Positions 24,608 through 35,500 are shown, counted from the stretch's first letter. The stretch is 64,000 nucleotides of DNA from Streptomyces akebiae (GCF_019599145.1 NZ_CP080647.1:9672001-9736000), one strand, 5' to 3'. Program-made: numbers and translations. Notes: a model not told the origin generated them from the sequence alone.

Positions 24608-25786
24608 GTGCACCTCGAATACACGCCCGAGCAGCAGCGGCTGCGCACCGAACTGCGCGCCTACTTCGCCGAGTTGGTCCCGGACGGCGCCAACACCCGT
24701 CATGCCGACCCCGCGGCCCAGAAGCGCTTCTACCGCGCGACCATCCGCCGCCTCGGCGGCGACGGCTGGCTCGGCGTGGGGTGGCCCGAGGAGTACGGCG
24801 GACGCGGCCTGACCGCCATCGAACAGTTCATCTTCTTCGACGAGGCCGCCCAGGCCGGCGTCCCCCTGCCGCTGATGGCGCTCAACACCGTCGGACCGAC
24901 GATCATGCAGTACGGCACGGAGGAGCAGAAGTCCTACTTCCTGCCGCGCGTCCTCTCCGGTGAGATCGACTTCGCCATCGGCTACAGCGAACCCGACGCC
25001 GGCACGGACCTGGCGTCGCTGAGGACCCGCGCGGTCAGGGACGGCGACGAGTACGTCGTCAACGGACAGAAGATCTGGACCACCAACGGCGACACGGCCG
25101 ACTGGGTGTGGCTGGCGACCCGCACCGACCCCGACGCACCGCCTCACAGGGGCATCACCATGCTCCTCGTGCCGACCACGGAACCCGGCTACTCCTGCAC
25201 CCTCATCAACACCCTCGCCTCCCACGACACCACCGCCAGCTACTACGAGAACATCCGCGTCCCCGTCTCCCGCCGCGTCGGCGAGGAGAACAAGGGCTGG
25301 CGGCTGATCACCAACCAGCTCAACCACGAACGCGTCACCCTCGCCGCCCACGGCACCATGGCCATCCGCTCCCTGCACAACGTCCAGCGCTGGGCCATGG
25401 AGACCAAACTCGCCGACGGCAGCCGGGTCGTCGATCTCCCCTGGGTACGCCGCCGCCTGGCCCAGACCCACACGAAGCTCGACGCCCTCAAACTCCTCAA
25501 CTGGCGCATGGTCAGCGCCGTCCAGAACGGCACCCTCACCCCGCAGGACGCCTCCGCCGTCAAGGTCTACGGCTCCGAGGCCCGCCGCGACGCCTACGCC
25601 TGGCTCATGGAGATCGTCGCCGCCGCCGGCGCCCTCAAGGAGGGCTCCGCCGGAGCGGTCCTCCACGGCGAACTCGAACGCGGCTACCGCTCGGCCGTCA
25701 TCTTCACCTTCGGCGGCGGCAACAACGAGATCCAGCGCGAGATCATCTCGTGGATCGGCCTGGGGATGCCTCGGGTGCGGCGTTAG
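24608..25786 (+). CDS. FadE26/ChsE4-like acyl-CoA dehydrogenase
   Basis: A 392-residue acyl-CoA dehydrogenase. Key regions are IGYSEPDAGTDLASLRTRAV, NGQKIWTTNGDTADWVWLA and the C-terminal FTFGGGNNEIQREIISWIGL. Sequence order and wording (YFLPR, NQLNHERVTL, TFGGGxNExQR) resemble FadE26 (ChsE4), the alpha subunit of the alpha2beta2 steroid side-chain dehydrogenase in Mycobacterium. That enzyme needs the beta partner FadE27; none is encoded here, and a decayed intron starts 20 bases after the stop. The KstR-type site supports a steroid or related lipid role. Substrate is inferred. Confidence 0.85.
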   Translation: MHLEYTPEQQRLRTELRAYFAELVPDGANTRHADPAAQKRFYRATIRRLGGDGWLGVGWPEEYGGRGLTAIEQFIFFDEAAQAGVPLPLMALNTVGPTIMQYGTEEQKSYFLPRVLSGEIDFAIGYSEPDAGTDLASLRTRAVRDGDEYVVNGQKIWTTNGDTADWVWLATRTDPDAPPHRGITMLLVPTTEPGYSCTLINTLASHDTTASYYENIRVPVSRRVGEENKGWRLITNQLNHERVTLAAHGTMAIRSLHNVQRWAMETKLADGSRVVDLPWVRRRLAQTHTKLDALKLLNWRMVSAVQNGTLTPQDASAVKVYGSEARRDAYAWLMEIVAAAGALKEGSAGAVLHGELERGYRSAVIFTFGGGNNEIQREIISWIGLGMPRVRR

Positions 25787-25806
25787 CCTGCTGTGACCGA
25801 GTGGAG

Positions 25807-26567
25807 GTGCGAGACCTCTGCCGCCGGGCCGTCGCAGCGGCCGGGTAGAAGCTGAGGGCAGTCCGAGCCGGGGGAACGCCGGTGAGGACGGAAAGCAGCC
25901 CTGACAACGCCGGGACGGCGCGGTACTGCCAGACGCGTCGGGTTCGGCAAGCAAGGCCAGAAGGCGTACGAAGAGGAACCCGTGTAAAGCCCCGTAAGTC
26001 TTGCACCGGGCTCAAATCTGGCGGATATGGGCCCGGGGTGCAGTGCGTGACCGCTCGCTTCGGCAGGGGTGGTCAACTCCGTAGCCGGTCTCCAACTGCC
26101 GGTGCAGAGACCACGCTGAAGGTCTGCGGCGTAGGCGTGGTGATGCTGCCGGGGTAGTAGCGGGACGCCGACCTGGCCGATCGGCACATGGTGAACGTGG
26201 GAACCGCCTGCGGTCGCCCCCGCTTTCCCGGCATCCGGTCCGGAGAGCGAGGGCAGGCCCGTTGCCGGCTGAGGTCCGCAGGTGGGGCGGAGGCCCCGTA
26301 GTAGTCCGAGCGGAGGAAAGCTCCGTGCATGGCGAAGGGGGCCAGCAAGTCGGCAGGGAGGATGCTGCAATGCCGGGAGGCCGCTGGTGAATACCGACGC
26401 GCTGGAGTTCGCGCTGCTCAAGGCCGAGCGCCGGGTACTGGAGATGCAGACCAAGCTGCACTGTTGGGCGACCGGCGATCGTGATCCCAACGGGACCACG
26501 ATCGCAGCGGCCGCCTGAGGGGGCTTGTGGAGAGCCGGATGCCTGGAGATCGGGCACGTCCGGTTCG
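25807..26567 (+). mobile_element. Degenerate group II intron (5' region and domain V remain)
   Basis: The element starts with GTGCGAGACC, the 5' group II intron signature, and continues with structured sequence typical of domain I (for example AAGTCTTGCACCGGGC). Near its end, GAGCCGGATG and CACGTCCGGTTC form a domain V stem with the AGC triad. Domain IV retains only the first codons of a reverse transcriptase. An IS701-family coding fragment begins right after domain V, so domain VI and the 3' junction are uncertain. The 5' flank is the end of the dehydrogenase gene. Confidence 0.75.
26387..26518 (+). pseudogene. N-terminal remnant of group II intron reverse transcriptase
   Basis: The first 30 or so residues, including ALLKAERRVLEMQTKLHCWA, match the start of streptomycete group II intron reverse transcriptases (usual form AERRVLEIQTKLHRWA). 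A stop follows after 43 codons and the RT, maturase and endonuclease domains are missing. The internal deletion removes nearly the whole ORF. Confidence 0.8.
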
Positions 26568-26943
26568 GGAGGCCCCTGACGGCCTGCAGCACCTCCTCGC
26601 CGGATCGAAGTGGGAGCCCGATGACATCCGCGACGACCTGCAGGAACACGTCGCCGCCAAGCTCGGCGAAGCCGACGGTGTCCTGATCATCGATGACACC
26701 GGGTTCATCAAGAAGGGCACCACCTCCGGCGGGGTTCAGCGCCAGTACTCCGGCACCGCCCTCCGGACCGAGAACTGCCAGATCGGCGTCTTCGCCGCCT
26801 ACGCCTACGCCTCCGCCTACGCCTCCGCCTGCGGCCGGGCCCTGGTCGACCGTGAGCTGGGAGGCACCGCGGAGCTCGGACCGCTCAGCGGAAGGAACCG
26901 GATGCCCGGTGTGAAACCGCACAAGAGGCGCTCGGCGCAATGA
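26568..26943 (+). pseudogene. IS701-family transposase fragment
   Basis: The frame encodes DGLQHLLAGSKWEPDDIRDD, then DGVLIIDDTGFIKKGTTSGG, VQRQYSGTALRTENCQIGVF and RALVDREL, which are the core DDE-domain segments of IS701-family transposases (first catalytic Asp in IIDDTGF). Both ends are missing: the N-terminal third is replaced by intron sequence and homology ends after DREL. A YASAYASA duplication disrupts the strand after GVFAAYA. It cannot be active. Confidence 0.82.
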
Positions 26944-26969
26944 CCGTCGACATCGTTCGGGAAGCGAGC

Positions 26970-27214
26970 ATGGACAACAACCATCCGATGCAGCCCACGG
27001 ACCGGGAGCGACGAGGGCGATCCGGGATGCTGGGCCGCCACTTCCCCCGGAGCGGTACCGAGCCGATCACCGCACAGAGCGCACTCAGGCTGCGTCTGGT
27101 CCTGTCGGGCCTGTTCCTGCCGGCCTTCTGCGCGGAGGCGGCGTACTCGCCCTGTGGGCTGCGGACACCAGCCCCGAAGACAGCCCGGGGCGTGGTCTCC
27201 TCGTCACTCGTTAG
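26970..27214 (+). pseudogene. DUF6343-type membrane protein with frameshift
   Basis: From an ATG preceded by GGGAAGC, the first frame gives GTEPITAQSALRLRLVLSGL and FLPAFCA, typical of DUF6343 proteins. The family sequence then continues in another frame as GGVLALWAADTSPEDSPGRG, ending LLVTR and a stop. A single one-base indel near position 27137 therefore breaks the gene. It may be a true mutation or a base-calling error. Confidence 0.65.
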
Positions 27215-27227
27215 AGGGCCGGGCTGG

Positions 27228-27623
27228 TCATGGCCCCGCGGTGGGCGAGGCCGGAAGGGGCGCAGTGCCTGGAGTGTTGTCGGAAGGCTGAGACCGCAAG
27301 CCTCCGGTGCTCGGAGTGGGCGTGACCTGCTCCTCATCCGCCGTGGAGTGGTTCGTCCACCACAACACGGCCACCAGGCCAACGGCGCACACGCCACCGA
27401 CGCACAGCACCGGCGGGCGTCGCCGGGAGCGCGCCAGGCGCAGACCCAGCCAACCGACGCATGCCCCTGTGAAGACCGCGATCGTCGGGGTGAGGTCGCC
27501 GTTCCTGTAGGTGATCAGCAAGGCGTCGTAATTCGTGGACAACGCCAAGAGCGTCGCGTAGAGCGCTGCGATGACCGCGCACGCTCTTTCCAGCAGGCGC
27601 AACGCGCGTCGGTTTCCGCTCAT
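27228..27623 (-). CDS. Small two- or three-helix membrane protein, unknown function
   Basis: The 131-residue product has hydrophobic segments ACAVIAALYATLLALS, LTPTIAVFTGACVGWLGLRL and VLCVGGVCAVGLVAVLWW, then a Ser/Thr/Pro-rich tail. No family was recognised. The start is preceded by AGGAGGGGAGAACGGC, a strong ribosome-binding site. It lies between the frameshifted DUF6343 gene and the glycosylase-like gene; the latter is upstream on the same strand, 36 bases away. Confidence 0.7.
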   Translation of the reverse strand: MSGNRRALRLLERACAVIAALYATLLALSTNYDALLITYRNGDLTPTIAVFTGACVGWLGLRLARSRRRPPVLCVGGVCAVGLVAVLWWTNHSTADEEQVTPTPSTGGLRSQPSDNTPGTAPLPASPTAGP

Positions 27624-27659
27624 GCCGTTCTCCCCTCCTCTGGCCGACCGTAGCGGCCG

Positions 27660-28352
27660 TCAGTCGCCTTCGGCGGGCGGGACGTCGACATCGAGCAGGT
27701 CTGCCGCTCGGCGCAGGACGTTCAGGATCTCCTGGCGGGCCGCAGGGCGTGAGGCGAACACCCGGGGGCTTGGGTGCCAGGTCGTCAGCGTGTGGACCGC
27801 CGGCGCGTATCGCTCCTGGTAGGCCGCCCAGCCGGCCTGGGCCTTGCGGCCCATCGGTACCACCACCTCCAGCTTGGGCAACATGGAGATCACCTCGTGC
27901 AGAAAGGGTGCCGCGCGTTGTATCTCCGTCCTTCCGGGGGCGGCGATGCGGTCCGCGGTGCCCAGGTACCAGGGCACGATGTTCCAGTGCAGGGACTCCC
28001 GGTACGGCAGACCGGCCTCGGCGCGCAGCGTCCAGCAGTTCTGTGCCGTCGGGTCGTCGTTGTCGATGGAGATGATGCCGCTGCCGGTGCGTCTCAGGGG
28101 AGCTTCGGCTCCCATGGACTTCTGGCCGGGTGCCTCAAGGAGAAAGAGGCTACGGGCCTCGGTGCCGCCGGCAGCGGGGTCGAACCACGGCACGGACTCG
28201 GCGTCGCCGAGCCGTTCGCGCAGTCTCTCCACCCAGTCGTTCAAGGGGCTTACCGCGGGTTCCGTCCTGACAGCGAGCAGCCGGGCGCTCAGCGCATCGG
28301 GATCCCGCAGAGTGCGAGGGGCTGTGGTGTGAAAAGGCTCGTGTGACGTCAT
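27660..28352 (-). CDS. Uracil-DNA-glycosylase-superfamily protein
   Basis: A 230-residue protein with the UDG fold pattern: SLFLLEAPGQKSMGAEAPLR as the first active-site region, HWNIVPWYLG as the second, LEVVVPMGRKAQAGW as the central strand and TTWHPSPRVFASRPAARQE as the His-Pro-Ser motif. Such proteins excise uracil or act on related bases; no catalytic proof is visible and the first motif differs from classical Ung (no GQDPYH). The ATG was chosen because homology begins shortly after and the upstream frame lacks conserved sequence. Confidence 0.75.
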   Translation of the reverse strand: MTSHEPFHTTAPRTLRDPDALSARLLAVRTEPAVSPLNDWVERLRERLGDAESVPWFDPAAGGTEARSLFLLEAPGQKSMGAEAPLRRTGSGIISIDNDDPTAQNCWTLRAEAGLPYRESLHWNIVPWYLGTADRIAAPGRTEIQRAAPFLHEVISMLPKLEVVVPMGRKAQAGWAAYQERYAPAVHTLTTWHPSPRVFASRPAARQEILNVLRRAADLLDVDVPPAEGD

Positions 28353-28547
28353 GGGCCGCAGTGTGTCAGGCCCCTCTGACAACAACGGCCACGGCCGCAG
28401 CCGTACAACGGCCCTTCCTCCTGCCGAGTTCGCAGCCCTCGTCCTTCCCTCTGCCGACGCGGAGAACGACTCCCCAAGCCACCGGCACACCATAAGTCAC
28501 ATCTTCATCACGGCAGTTTTACGAACAGTGGCATTAGGCAAAGGTTG

Positions 28548-31500
28548 ATGCATCGAATAGTCAACTTCGAGCGGCGGAAGCCGGGGCGGGATGTGGCTGT
28601 GAGACGGGGGATTCGTGTCAGAGGCGTGCGTGGAAGACGGGGAAGACAGGGGCGGGGCCTGGTTCCCGGTGTGACCGGGGCCGTGGTGCTGGCGCTGCTG
28701 GCCACGTTGGGTCCGTTGCCGGGGACGGCGGTGGCCGATGAGGCGGAACCCGCGTTGTCGGAGGGGCAGAAGGCCCTCACCGAGGCCAGGGAGTCGGGTA
28801 CGCGCGTCGAGGTGGTCGGTGAGCGGACCGAGCGTACGACCGTGTACGCCAACCCCGACGGTTTCACCTTCACGTTGGAGGAGTCGGCGGTTCCGGTGCG
28901 GGTGCCCGGCCCTGACGGGGGTTGGCTCACACCCGATGCCACGCTGGAGGTTCGTGGCGACGGGACTGTGGCGCCCAAGGCCGCCGCGGTGGAGATGGAG
29001 TTCTCCGGAGGTGGGACCTCCGATCCGCTGGTGAAGATATCCGACCGAGGACGGTCTCTGGGGCTGAGCTGGCCGGACAAGCTTCCCGAGCCCGAGTTGG
29101 ACGGCGCCGACGCGGTGTATCCGGAGGTGCTGACGGGCGTGGACCTCAAGGTCACGGCGTCGACGGAGGGCTTCCGGCACGTTCTGGTGGTCAAGTCGCC
29201 CGAGGCCGCTGCCTCGGAGGACCTCAAGAGGATCGACTACGCGCTGAGGACGACCGCTCTGGACGTCGTGAAGGGCAGAACCGGCAACCTCACCGCGGTC
29301 GACGACGACGGCAACCGGGTGTTCCGTGCGCCGCGCGCGCAGATGTGGGACTCGGCCGGAGCGGACGCCGTCGATGCCGCAGCGGGAACTCGACCCACGT
29401 CCGCGCGGACAGCCGCCCTGGACACCGGGGAAACTGGCAAGACCACGGGCGCTACGGGCACTACGGACGCCGCCGGCCCCGAGGCGTCACAGGGCTCGGA
29501 CCCGGCCGAGGCCGGCGCCTCGGCCTCCAACGACTCCGAACCCCGCGCCGGCGACAAGGTCGCCACGATGGACGTGAAGCTCTCCGACGACACGCTGACG
29601 GTGATCCCCGACAGCGGCATGCTCACCGGCACGAAGGAGTCGGCCTTCCCGCTGTTCATCGACCCCACGGTGACCTGGGGCGAGTCCGAGCGCACCCTGC
29701 TGCGCAGCGACGGCTACGAGTCGTACGGCTGGGGCAACGGCGACGACGGCCTGGGCAAGGGCGCGGGCAAGTGCGGTACCTGGAGCAACTACTACTGCGG
29801 ACCGGGGTATGTGCAGCGGCTGTACTTCGAGTTCTCGCCGGCCAGCCTGAAGGGCAAGCACGTCCTGGACGCCACGTTCCGGGTGACGGAGCCGTGGGCG
29901 TTCCAGTGCGATCCGCGCTGGGTGGATCTGGTGCGCACGAACAACATCTCGTCCTCCACTACTTGGTCCTCGCGGCCCAAGGCGCTGGATCTGATGGGCG
30001 ATCGGCACGTCTCGGCGGGGCGCGGCTCGCTGTGCGATCCGGACTCCCCTGACGCGCCCATCGAGTTCAACGACAACCCCGAGGAGACGAACGAGAACCT
30101 GACGCCCACAGTTCGGAGTTTCGCGGCGGGCAAGTTCTCGCGGCTCACACTGGAGATCCGGGCGCACGACGAGAGCGACACCAGCGCCTGGAAGCGATTC
30201 AAGAACGATGCCGTACTGGCGGTCGACTTCGTGGGCCTGCCCGCCAAGCCCACCGGCATCGGCCTGGTGACCGGATCGGGCACGGTGTGCGAGACGGCCG
30301 AGTCGGACCCGGCGATCGTCTCCGACCCCACCCCGGCTCTGACCGCGACGGCGCAGACCGCAGCCGGTGGTGAGAAGGACGCGCAGCTCCGTGTCTTCTA
30401 CGACCTCGACCACAAGAACAGCGACAGCACCTGGTCGGACACTACGGCCGGGAACGGCGAGCTCAGCCCGTCCAGCGGGTATGTCGGCGACGGCGTGAAG
30501 CTGACCAAGTCCTGGTCCACGTTGACCGAAGGGAAGCTGTACCGGTACCGGGCGTGGGTGCGCTCGTACTACAACAGCGGCGGCAGCTACCTCGCAGGGC
30601 CCTCCAACGCCTCGACGACTGGCTGGTGCTACTTCAAGGTCGACCCGACCGCTCCCAAGGCCCCGAAGATCACAGTCGGCAGCCCCTACTCCGGCTGTAC
30701 CGACACGGCATGTCCGGCGGGTGGTGGTCCCGGCCAGAAGGGAACCTTCACCTTCGGTCCGGCCACCGGTGACTCGAACGTCGCCTACCAGTACAAGCTC
30801 TCCACCGCGGCGGCCTGGTCCTCCCCGATCAACGGAGCGACCGTGGCGAAGGACATCACGCCCGACCGCTCCGGCACGTACAGCGTGTACGTGCGGGCGA
30901 AGGACTCGGTGGGTCGCTGGGGCGCGCAGAACGTGGTGGACTTCCTCGTGGCCGCCGGCGAAGGACCGGTCGGCCGCTGGCACTTCGACGAGCCGGACGG
31001 TACCGCGGTGGACTCCGCGACCGCCGACGGCGCCGACAACGCGACGCTGGCCGGGGGCGCGGTGCGCGACGACCGCGGCCGGCGTGGGCTGGTCACGCAC
31101 GACGCCGAAGGCCAGCCTCTGGCGGAGGCGGTCACCGACAAGGGGCTGTCGCTGAACGGCACCACCGCCTACGCGGAGACCAGTGCGCCGGTGCTGGAGA
31201 CCCGGTCCGCCTACACGGTCTCCGCCTGGGCGCGGCTGGACGAGGGCGGCAAGAACGCCTCCGTGCTCGCACAGCCCGGGGGACAGGGCAACACGTTCGT
31301 CCTCTGGTACCTCGCCGATGTGAAGCAGTGGTTCTTCGGCGTACTTGACCAGGACGGCTCCACGCTCCGAGGGAAGTACTCCGTCTACGCGGCCCAAACG
31401 GGGGTGTGGACCCACCTTGCCGGTAGCTACGACCCGGCCACGGAGGAGCTGATCCTCTACGTGGACGGCCGTCGGCAGAGCCAGCCCTTGGCGACCGGCG

Positions 31501-32369
31501 CGGGCTCCTGGGAGTCCACCGGAGGGCTGCAGTTCGGCCGTTACAAGTTTCCGAGCGGCAGCAGCACGTACCACTTCCCCGGCTCGATCGACGAAGTCGC
31601 GGTCTGGCAGCGCGTCCTGACGCACGAGGAGGTCGCGGACGAGACGAAGCTGTTGGTCTCGGAAAACTTCGCCGGCGTCGAGTTGGTGGCCGACTGGAAC
31701 GCGGCGAGGGGAAGCGGAACGACGGTGGCGGACACCACGTCCGGCTACGGCAGGAGTCTGACCCTGACCGGCGGCGCCTCCCTCGCGGAAGAGGCCATAG
31801 TCCTGGACGGAGTGGACGACGCGGCCACGGCCCCGGGCCCGCTGGTCTACGACCACGCACCCTTCACCGTGTCCACGCTCGTCGAACTGAACTCCGCGAA
31901 ACTGGTGAGCAAGGACGTCGGATACACCGGCCAGGTCCTGGGCCAGCGAACGGCGGACGGCTCGGCCTGGGGTCTCTGGTACGAGCTGACCGGCAAGGAC
32001 ACCGTGCTCGACGAGGAGACACTGGAGGAGGTCACGAAGCCGGTCGGCGTCTGGCACTTCGGTCGCCTGAACGCGGACGGCACCTTCTCCTCCGTGGTCT
32101 CCGACGAAGTGGCCGCCCTGGACAGTCCGGTGCGGCTGACCGGCATCTACGACTCGGTGTACGGCACGATCAGCCTCTATCTGGGCTATGGGCAGAACGG
32201 TGACGCGAAGGCGTTCACCGTCCAGCTGGGCAGCGGGGACTTCGCCGTCGGCAAGGGCTTCACCAACGGAGCCTGGAAGCACTATCTACCCGCTCGCGTC
32301 TCTGAAGTCCGCCTGTGGGCGGGGGCGATGGCGAGCCCGGAGCAGGTCGAAGTCCGCGTAGGCGACTGA
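28548..32369 (+). CDS. Secreted DNRLRE/LamG-domain protein preceding the RHS gene
   Basis: The protein (about 1273 aa) has an Arg-rich N-region and signal peptide VTGAVVLALLATLGPLPGTA ending near AVADE. An Ala/Thr/Gly linker is followed by a DNRLRE-like region (FIDPTVTWG, YVQRLYFEFSPASLKGKHV), an Ig-like segment (DPTAPKAPKI) and two LamG domains at about residues 803-1035 and 1045-1270 (GRWHFDEPDGTAVDS, DGRRQSQPL, GSIDEVAVWQRVL). LamG domains bind glycans or proteins at the cell surface. Such proteins commonly precede or flank RHS genes in streptomycetes, and this one is 178 bases upstream of one. The exact start is uncertain. Confidence 0.85.
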   Translation: MHRIVNFERRKPGRDVAVRRGIRVRGVRGRRGRQGRGLVPGVTGAVVLALLATLGPLPGTAVADEAEPALSEGQKALTEARESGTRVEVVGERTERTTVYANPDGFTFTLEESAVPVRVPGPDGGWLTPDATLEVRGDGTVAPKAAAVEMEFSGGGTSDPLVKISDRGRSLGLSWPDKLPEPELDGADAVYPEVLTGVDLKVTASTEGFRHVLVVKSPEAAASEDLKRIDYALRTTALDVVKGRTGNLTAVDDDGNRVFRAPRAQMWDSAGADAVDAAAGTRPTSARTAALDTGETGKTTGATGTTDAAGPEASQGSDPAEAGASASNDSEPRAGDKVATMDVKLSDDTLTVIPDSGMLTGTKESAFPLFIDPTVTWGESERTLLRSDGYESYGWGNGDDGLGKGAGKCGTWSNYYCGPGYVQRLYFEFSPASLKGKHVLDATFRVTEPWAFQCDPRWVDLVRTNNISSSTTWSSRPKALDLMGDRHVSAGRGSLCDPDSPDAPIEFNDNPEETNENLTPTVRSFAAGKFSRLTLEIRAHDESDTSAWKRFKNDAVLAVDFVGLPAKPTGIGLVTGSGTVCETAESDPAIVSDPTPALTATAQTAAGGEKDAQLRVFYDLDHKNSDSTWSDTTAGNGELSPSSGYVGDGVKLTKSWSTLTEGKLYRYRAWVRSYYNSGGSYLAGPSNASTTGWCYFKVDPTAPKAPKITVGSPYSGCTDTACPAGGGPGQKGTFTFGPATGDSNVAYQYKLSTAAAWSSPINGATVAKDITPDRSGTYSVYVRAKDSVGRWGAQNVVDFLVAAGEGPVGRWHFDEPDGTAVDSATADGADNATLAGGAVRDDRGRRGLVTHDAEGQPLAEAVTDKGLSLNGTTAYAETSAPVLETRSAYTVSAWARLDEGGKNASVLAQPGGQGNTFVLWYLADVKQWFFGVLDQDGSTLRGKYSVYAAQTGVWTHLAGSYDPATEELILYVDGRRQSQPLATGAGSWESTGGLQFGRYKFPSGSSTYHFPGSIDEVAVWQRVLTHEEVADETKLLVSENFAGVELVADWNAARGSGTTVADTTSGYGRSLTLTGGASLAEEAIVLDGVDDAATAPGPLVYDHAPFTVSTLVELNSAKLVSKDVGYTGQVLGQRTADGSAWGLWYELTGKDTVLDEETLEEVTKPVGVWHFGRLNADGTFSSVVSDEVAALDSPVRLTGIYDSVYGTISLYLGYGQNGDAKAFTVQLGSGDFAVGKGFTNGAWKHYLPARVSEVRLWAGAMASPEQVEVRVGD

Positions 32370-32547
32370 TCTGATCCGCGTGAACTGATCCACGCGGACC
32401 GATCCGCGCGCAAGGAGTGGTGCGGCGCCCCAACGGCGGCGTCGCACCACCCGACCAGCACATGACCTGTCACCCGGCACAGCACCGGTCATTGGCATGT
32501 CACTTGTCAGCTATCACGGCTCGGAACAACGGGGTGGTCCAACAACC

Positions 32548-35500
32548 ATGACTTTTGGCATAGGCACATCAGAAAGAGTGCGGGGCGGGAGAAGACGTCG
32601 CGTCGGAGCGATCGTCGCGGCCCTGGCCCTCGCGCTCGTCGTCCCGACCGGCCTCACCCCGGTCGCGCAGGCCGCCGACAAGGGCCTCGGCCGGCCGGAT
32701 GTCCCCGAGCAACAGGCGAGCAAGGTCAGGCAGGTCGACGGGCCCGGCGCCAAGAAGGCCCGCGCCAAGGTCGCCAAGGAGAAGAAGGCCGACGCCGAAC
32801 GCGCCCGGCGGGCCCGCGCCGAACAGCAGTCAGCCTGGCCGCAGCAGGGTGACGTGGTCCTCGATCTGGACACCGGCAAGAGCGCACAGGCGAAGCCGGG
32901 CGGCCTCCCTGTCACCCTCGCACCGGCCGACGGTAAGCAGGGTGTCGAGGACGGCACCACGGCCCGGATCACCGTGCTCGGCCAGAAGGCAGCCCAGCAG
33001 GCCGGGATCACCGGCGTCCTGCTGACCGCCGAGGCCGACCATGCCGGACGGGCCGAGATCGCCGTCGACTACAGCGGCTTCGCCTCGGCCGTCGGCGGCG
33101 GCTGGTCCTCCAGACTGCGCCTTGTACGCCTGCCTGCCTGTGTGCTCGACACACCCGAGAAGGCGGCGTGCCGCACTGCCACCCCCATCGCGTCCGACAA
33201 CGACGTCGCGGACCGCACCGTCACCGCCTCCGTTCCGCTGACCGCCACCGGCGAGGGCTTCTCGACGCAACTGGCCCGTGCCGCGGCGACTGCTGACGCC
33301 ACGGTGTTCGCGGTGACCGCGGCCGACCCCGGCGCCGGCGAGTCCCCCTCGGGTGCCGGTGACTACTCGGCCACGGAACTGTCGGAGTCCTCCTCCTGGA
33401 CGGCGGGCGACAACTCCGGTTCTTTCACGTGGAACCACGACTTCAACGTGCCGTCCGCGGCGGCCGGTCCGGAGCCGGAACTGTCTCTGTCGTACGACTC
33501 GGGCAGTGTCGACGGCCGCATCGCCACCACCAACAACCAGGGCAGCGCGGTCGGTGAGGGCTTCGGTCTGAGCGAGTCCTACATCGAGCGAGGCTACGGC
33601 TCCTGCGACGACGACGGCCACGAGGACGTCTTCGACCACTGCTGGAAGTACGACAACGCCCAGCTGGTCCTCAACGGCAAGTCCACGCGGCTGGTGAAGG
33701 TGTCCGGCACCTGGGAGAGCACCTGGCGGCTGGAGAACGACGACGCCTCGATCGTGACCCGGTCCACCGACGCGGACAACGGCGACGACAACGGTGAGCA
33801 CTGGACGGTCATCACCGGCGACGGCACCAAGTACGTCTTCGGCCTGAACAAGCTCGCCGGTGCCGCCGACCAGCGCACCAACTCCACCTGGACCGTGCCC
33901 GTCTTCGGCGACGACTCCGGCGACCCCGGCTACGGCAACGGCGACGCCTTCGCCGACCGCGCCGTGACCCAGGCATGGCGCTGGAACCTGGACTACGTCG
34001 AGGACACCCAGGGCAACGCCTCCACGTACTGGTATGCCAAGGAGACCAACCACTACAAGAAGAACAAGGCCACCACCGCCAACGCCTCCTACACACGCGG
34101 CGGTTACCTCAAGGAGATCAAGTACGGCCTGCGCAAGGGCGCGCTGTTCACCGACGACGCCGACGCCAAGGTCACCTTCTCCCACGCCGAGCGGTGCACC
34201 GCATCGGACTGCTCCTCGCTGACCAAGGACACCGCCAAGAACTGGCCCGACGTCCCCTTCGACGCCCTCTGCACCGACGGAGACGACGACTGCCTGGCCA
34301 ACGGCCCCTCGTTCTTCTCCCGCAAGCGCCTGACCGGCATCGACACCTTCTCGTGGGACGCTGCCGCCGGGGCCTACGATCCGGTCGACTCCTGGGACCT
34401 CACGCAGGAGTACCTCGACGGCGGGGACATCGGTGACACCTCCGACCATGTCCTGACCCTGAAGTCGATCAAGCGGACAGGCAAGGCCGGCGACACAGCC
34501 ATCGCCCTCAACCCGATCTCGTTCACCTACCAGTGGCGGGAGAACCGGGTCGACGGCACCGACGACATCCTTCCCCTGACCCGGCCCCGTATCTCCACGG
34601 TCACCTCGGAGACCGGCTCGATCACCACCGTCACGCTGTCCTCGCCGGAGTGCGTGCGCAGTGAGGTCCTGGGCGCGGCCGAAGACACCAACACCCGCTC
34701 CTGCTACCCGAAGTACTGGAACATCAACGGGGCCAGTGAGGCGTCGGTGGACTGGTTCCACAAGTACCGGGTCGAGGCCGTCGTCGTATCGGACCCGGCG
34801 GGCCACAACGACGCCGTCGAGTACGCCTACGACTACAGCGGCGCCGCCTGGCACCACACCGACGACCCCTTCACCCCGAAGGCCGAGCGCACCTGGTCCG
34901 GCTGGCGCGGCTACCGCCAGGTCACCGTCCACACGGGTGCCGTGGAGACGACCCGCTCCAAGACGGTCTCGCTCTACTTCCAGGGCATGCACGGCGACAA
35001 GAAGAAGGACGGCACCACCCGCTCCGTCTCACTCGCCCCGCTGTCCTCTCCGTCGATCGGCGTGGCGAGCGTCACCGACAGCGACCAGTACTCCGGCATG
35101 CGGCGCGAACACGTCACCTACGACGGCTCGACGCCCATCACCGTCGAGGTCAACGACCCGTGGTCGAAGGAGACCGCGCGCCAGAGCGCGCCCTCCGACG
35201 CCGCCGACCACGTGGCCCGCTTCGTCCGTATGGGGAAGTCCACCACCCACGCGTATCTGACCGCGGCGAAGACCTGGCGCGCCCGCGCGCTCACCACCAC
35301 CTACGACGACCACGGCATGCCGGTGACGGTCGACGACTCGGGTGAGGTCGGCAAGGGGGGCGACCAGACCTGCACCCGCACCTGGTACGCCCGCAACGCC
35401 GACGCCGGCATCAGCGACCTCGTCTCCCGCAGCCGTACCGTCGGCCAGTCCTGCTCGGTGGCGGACACGAGCCTGAACCTGCCGGCGAACTCCAGGACGC

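Noticed and set aside
26940..27653. Single long frame through the DUF6343 region
   Set aside because: Only its first part matches DUF6343; the family continues in another frame, and the rest is antisense to the small membrane protein gene.
29487..32282. Long antisense frame opposite the LamG gene
   Set aside because: Composition is a reverse-complement shadow rich in Arg, Gly and Val, without known domains.
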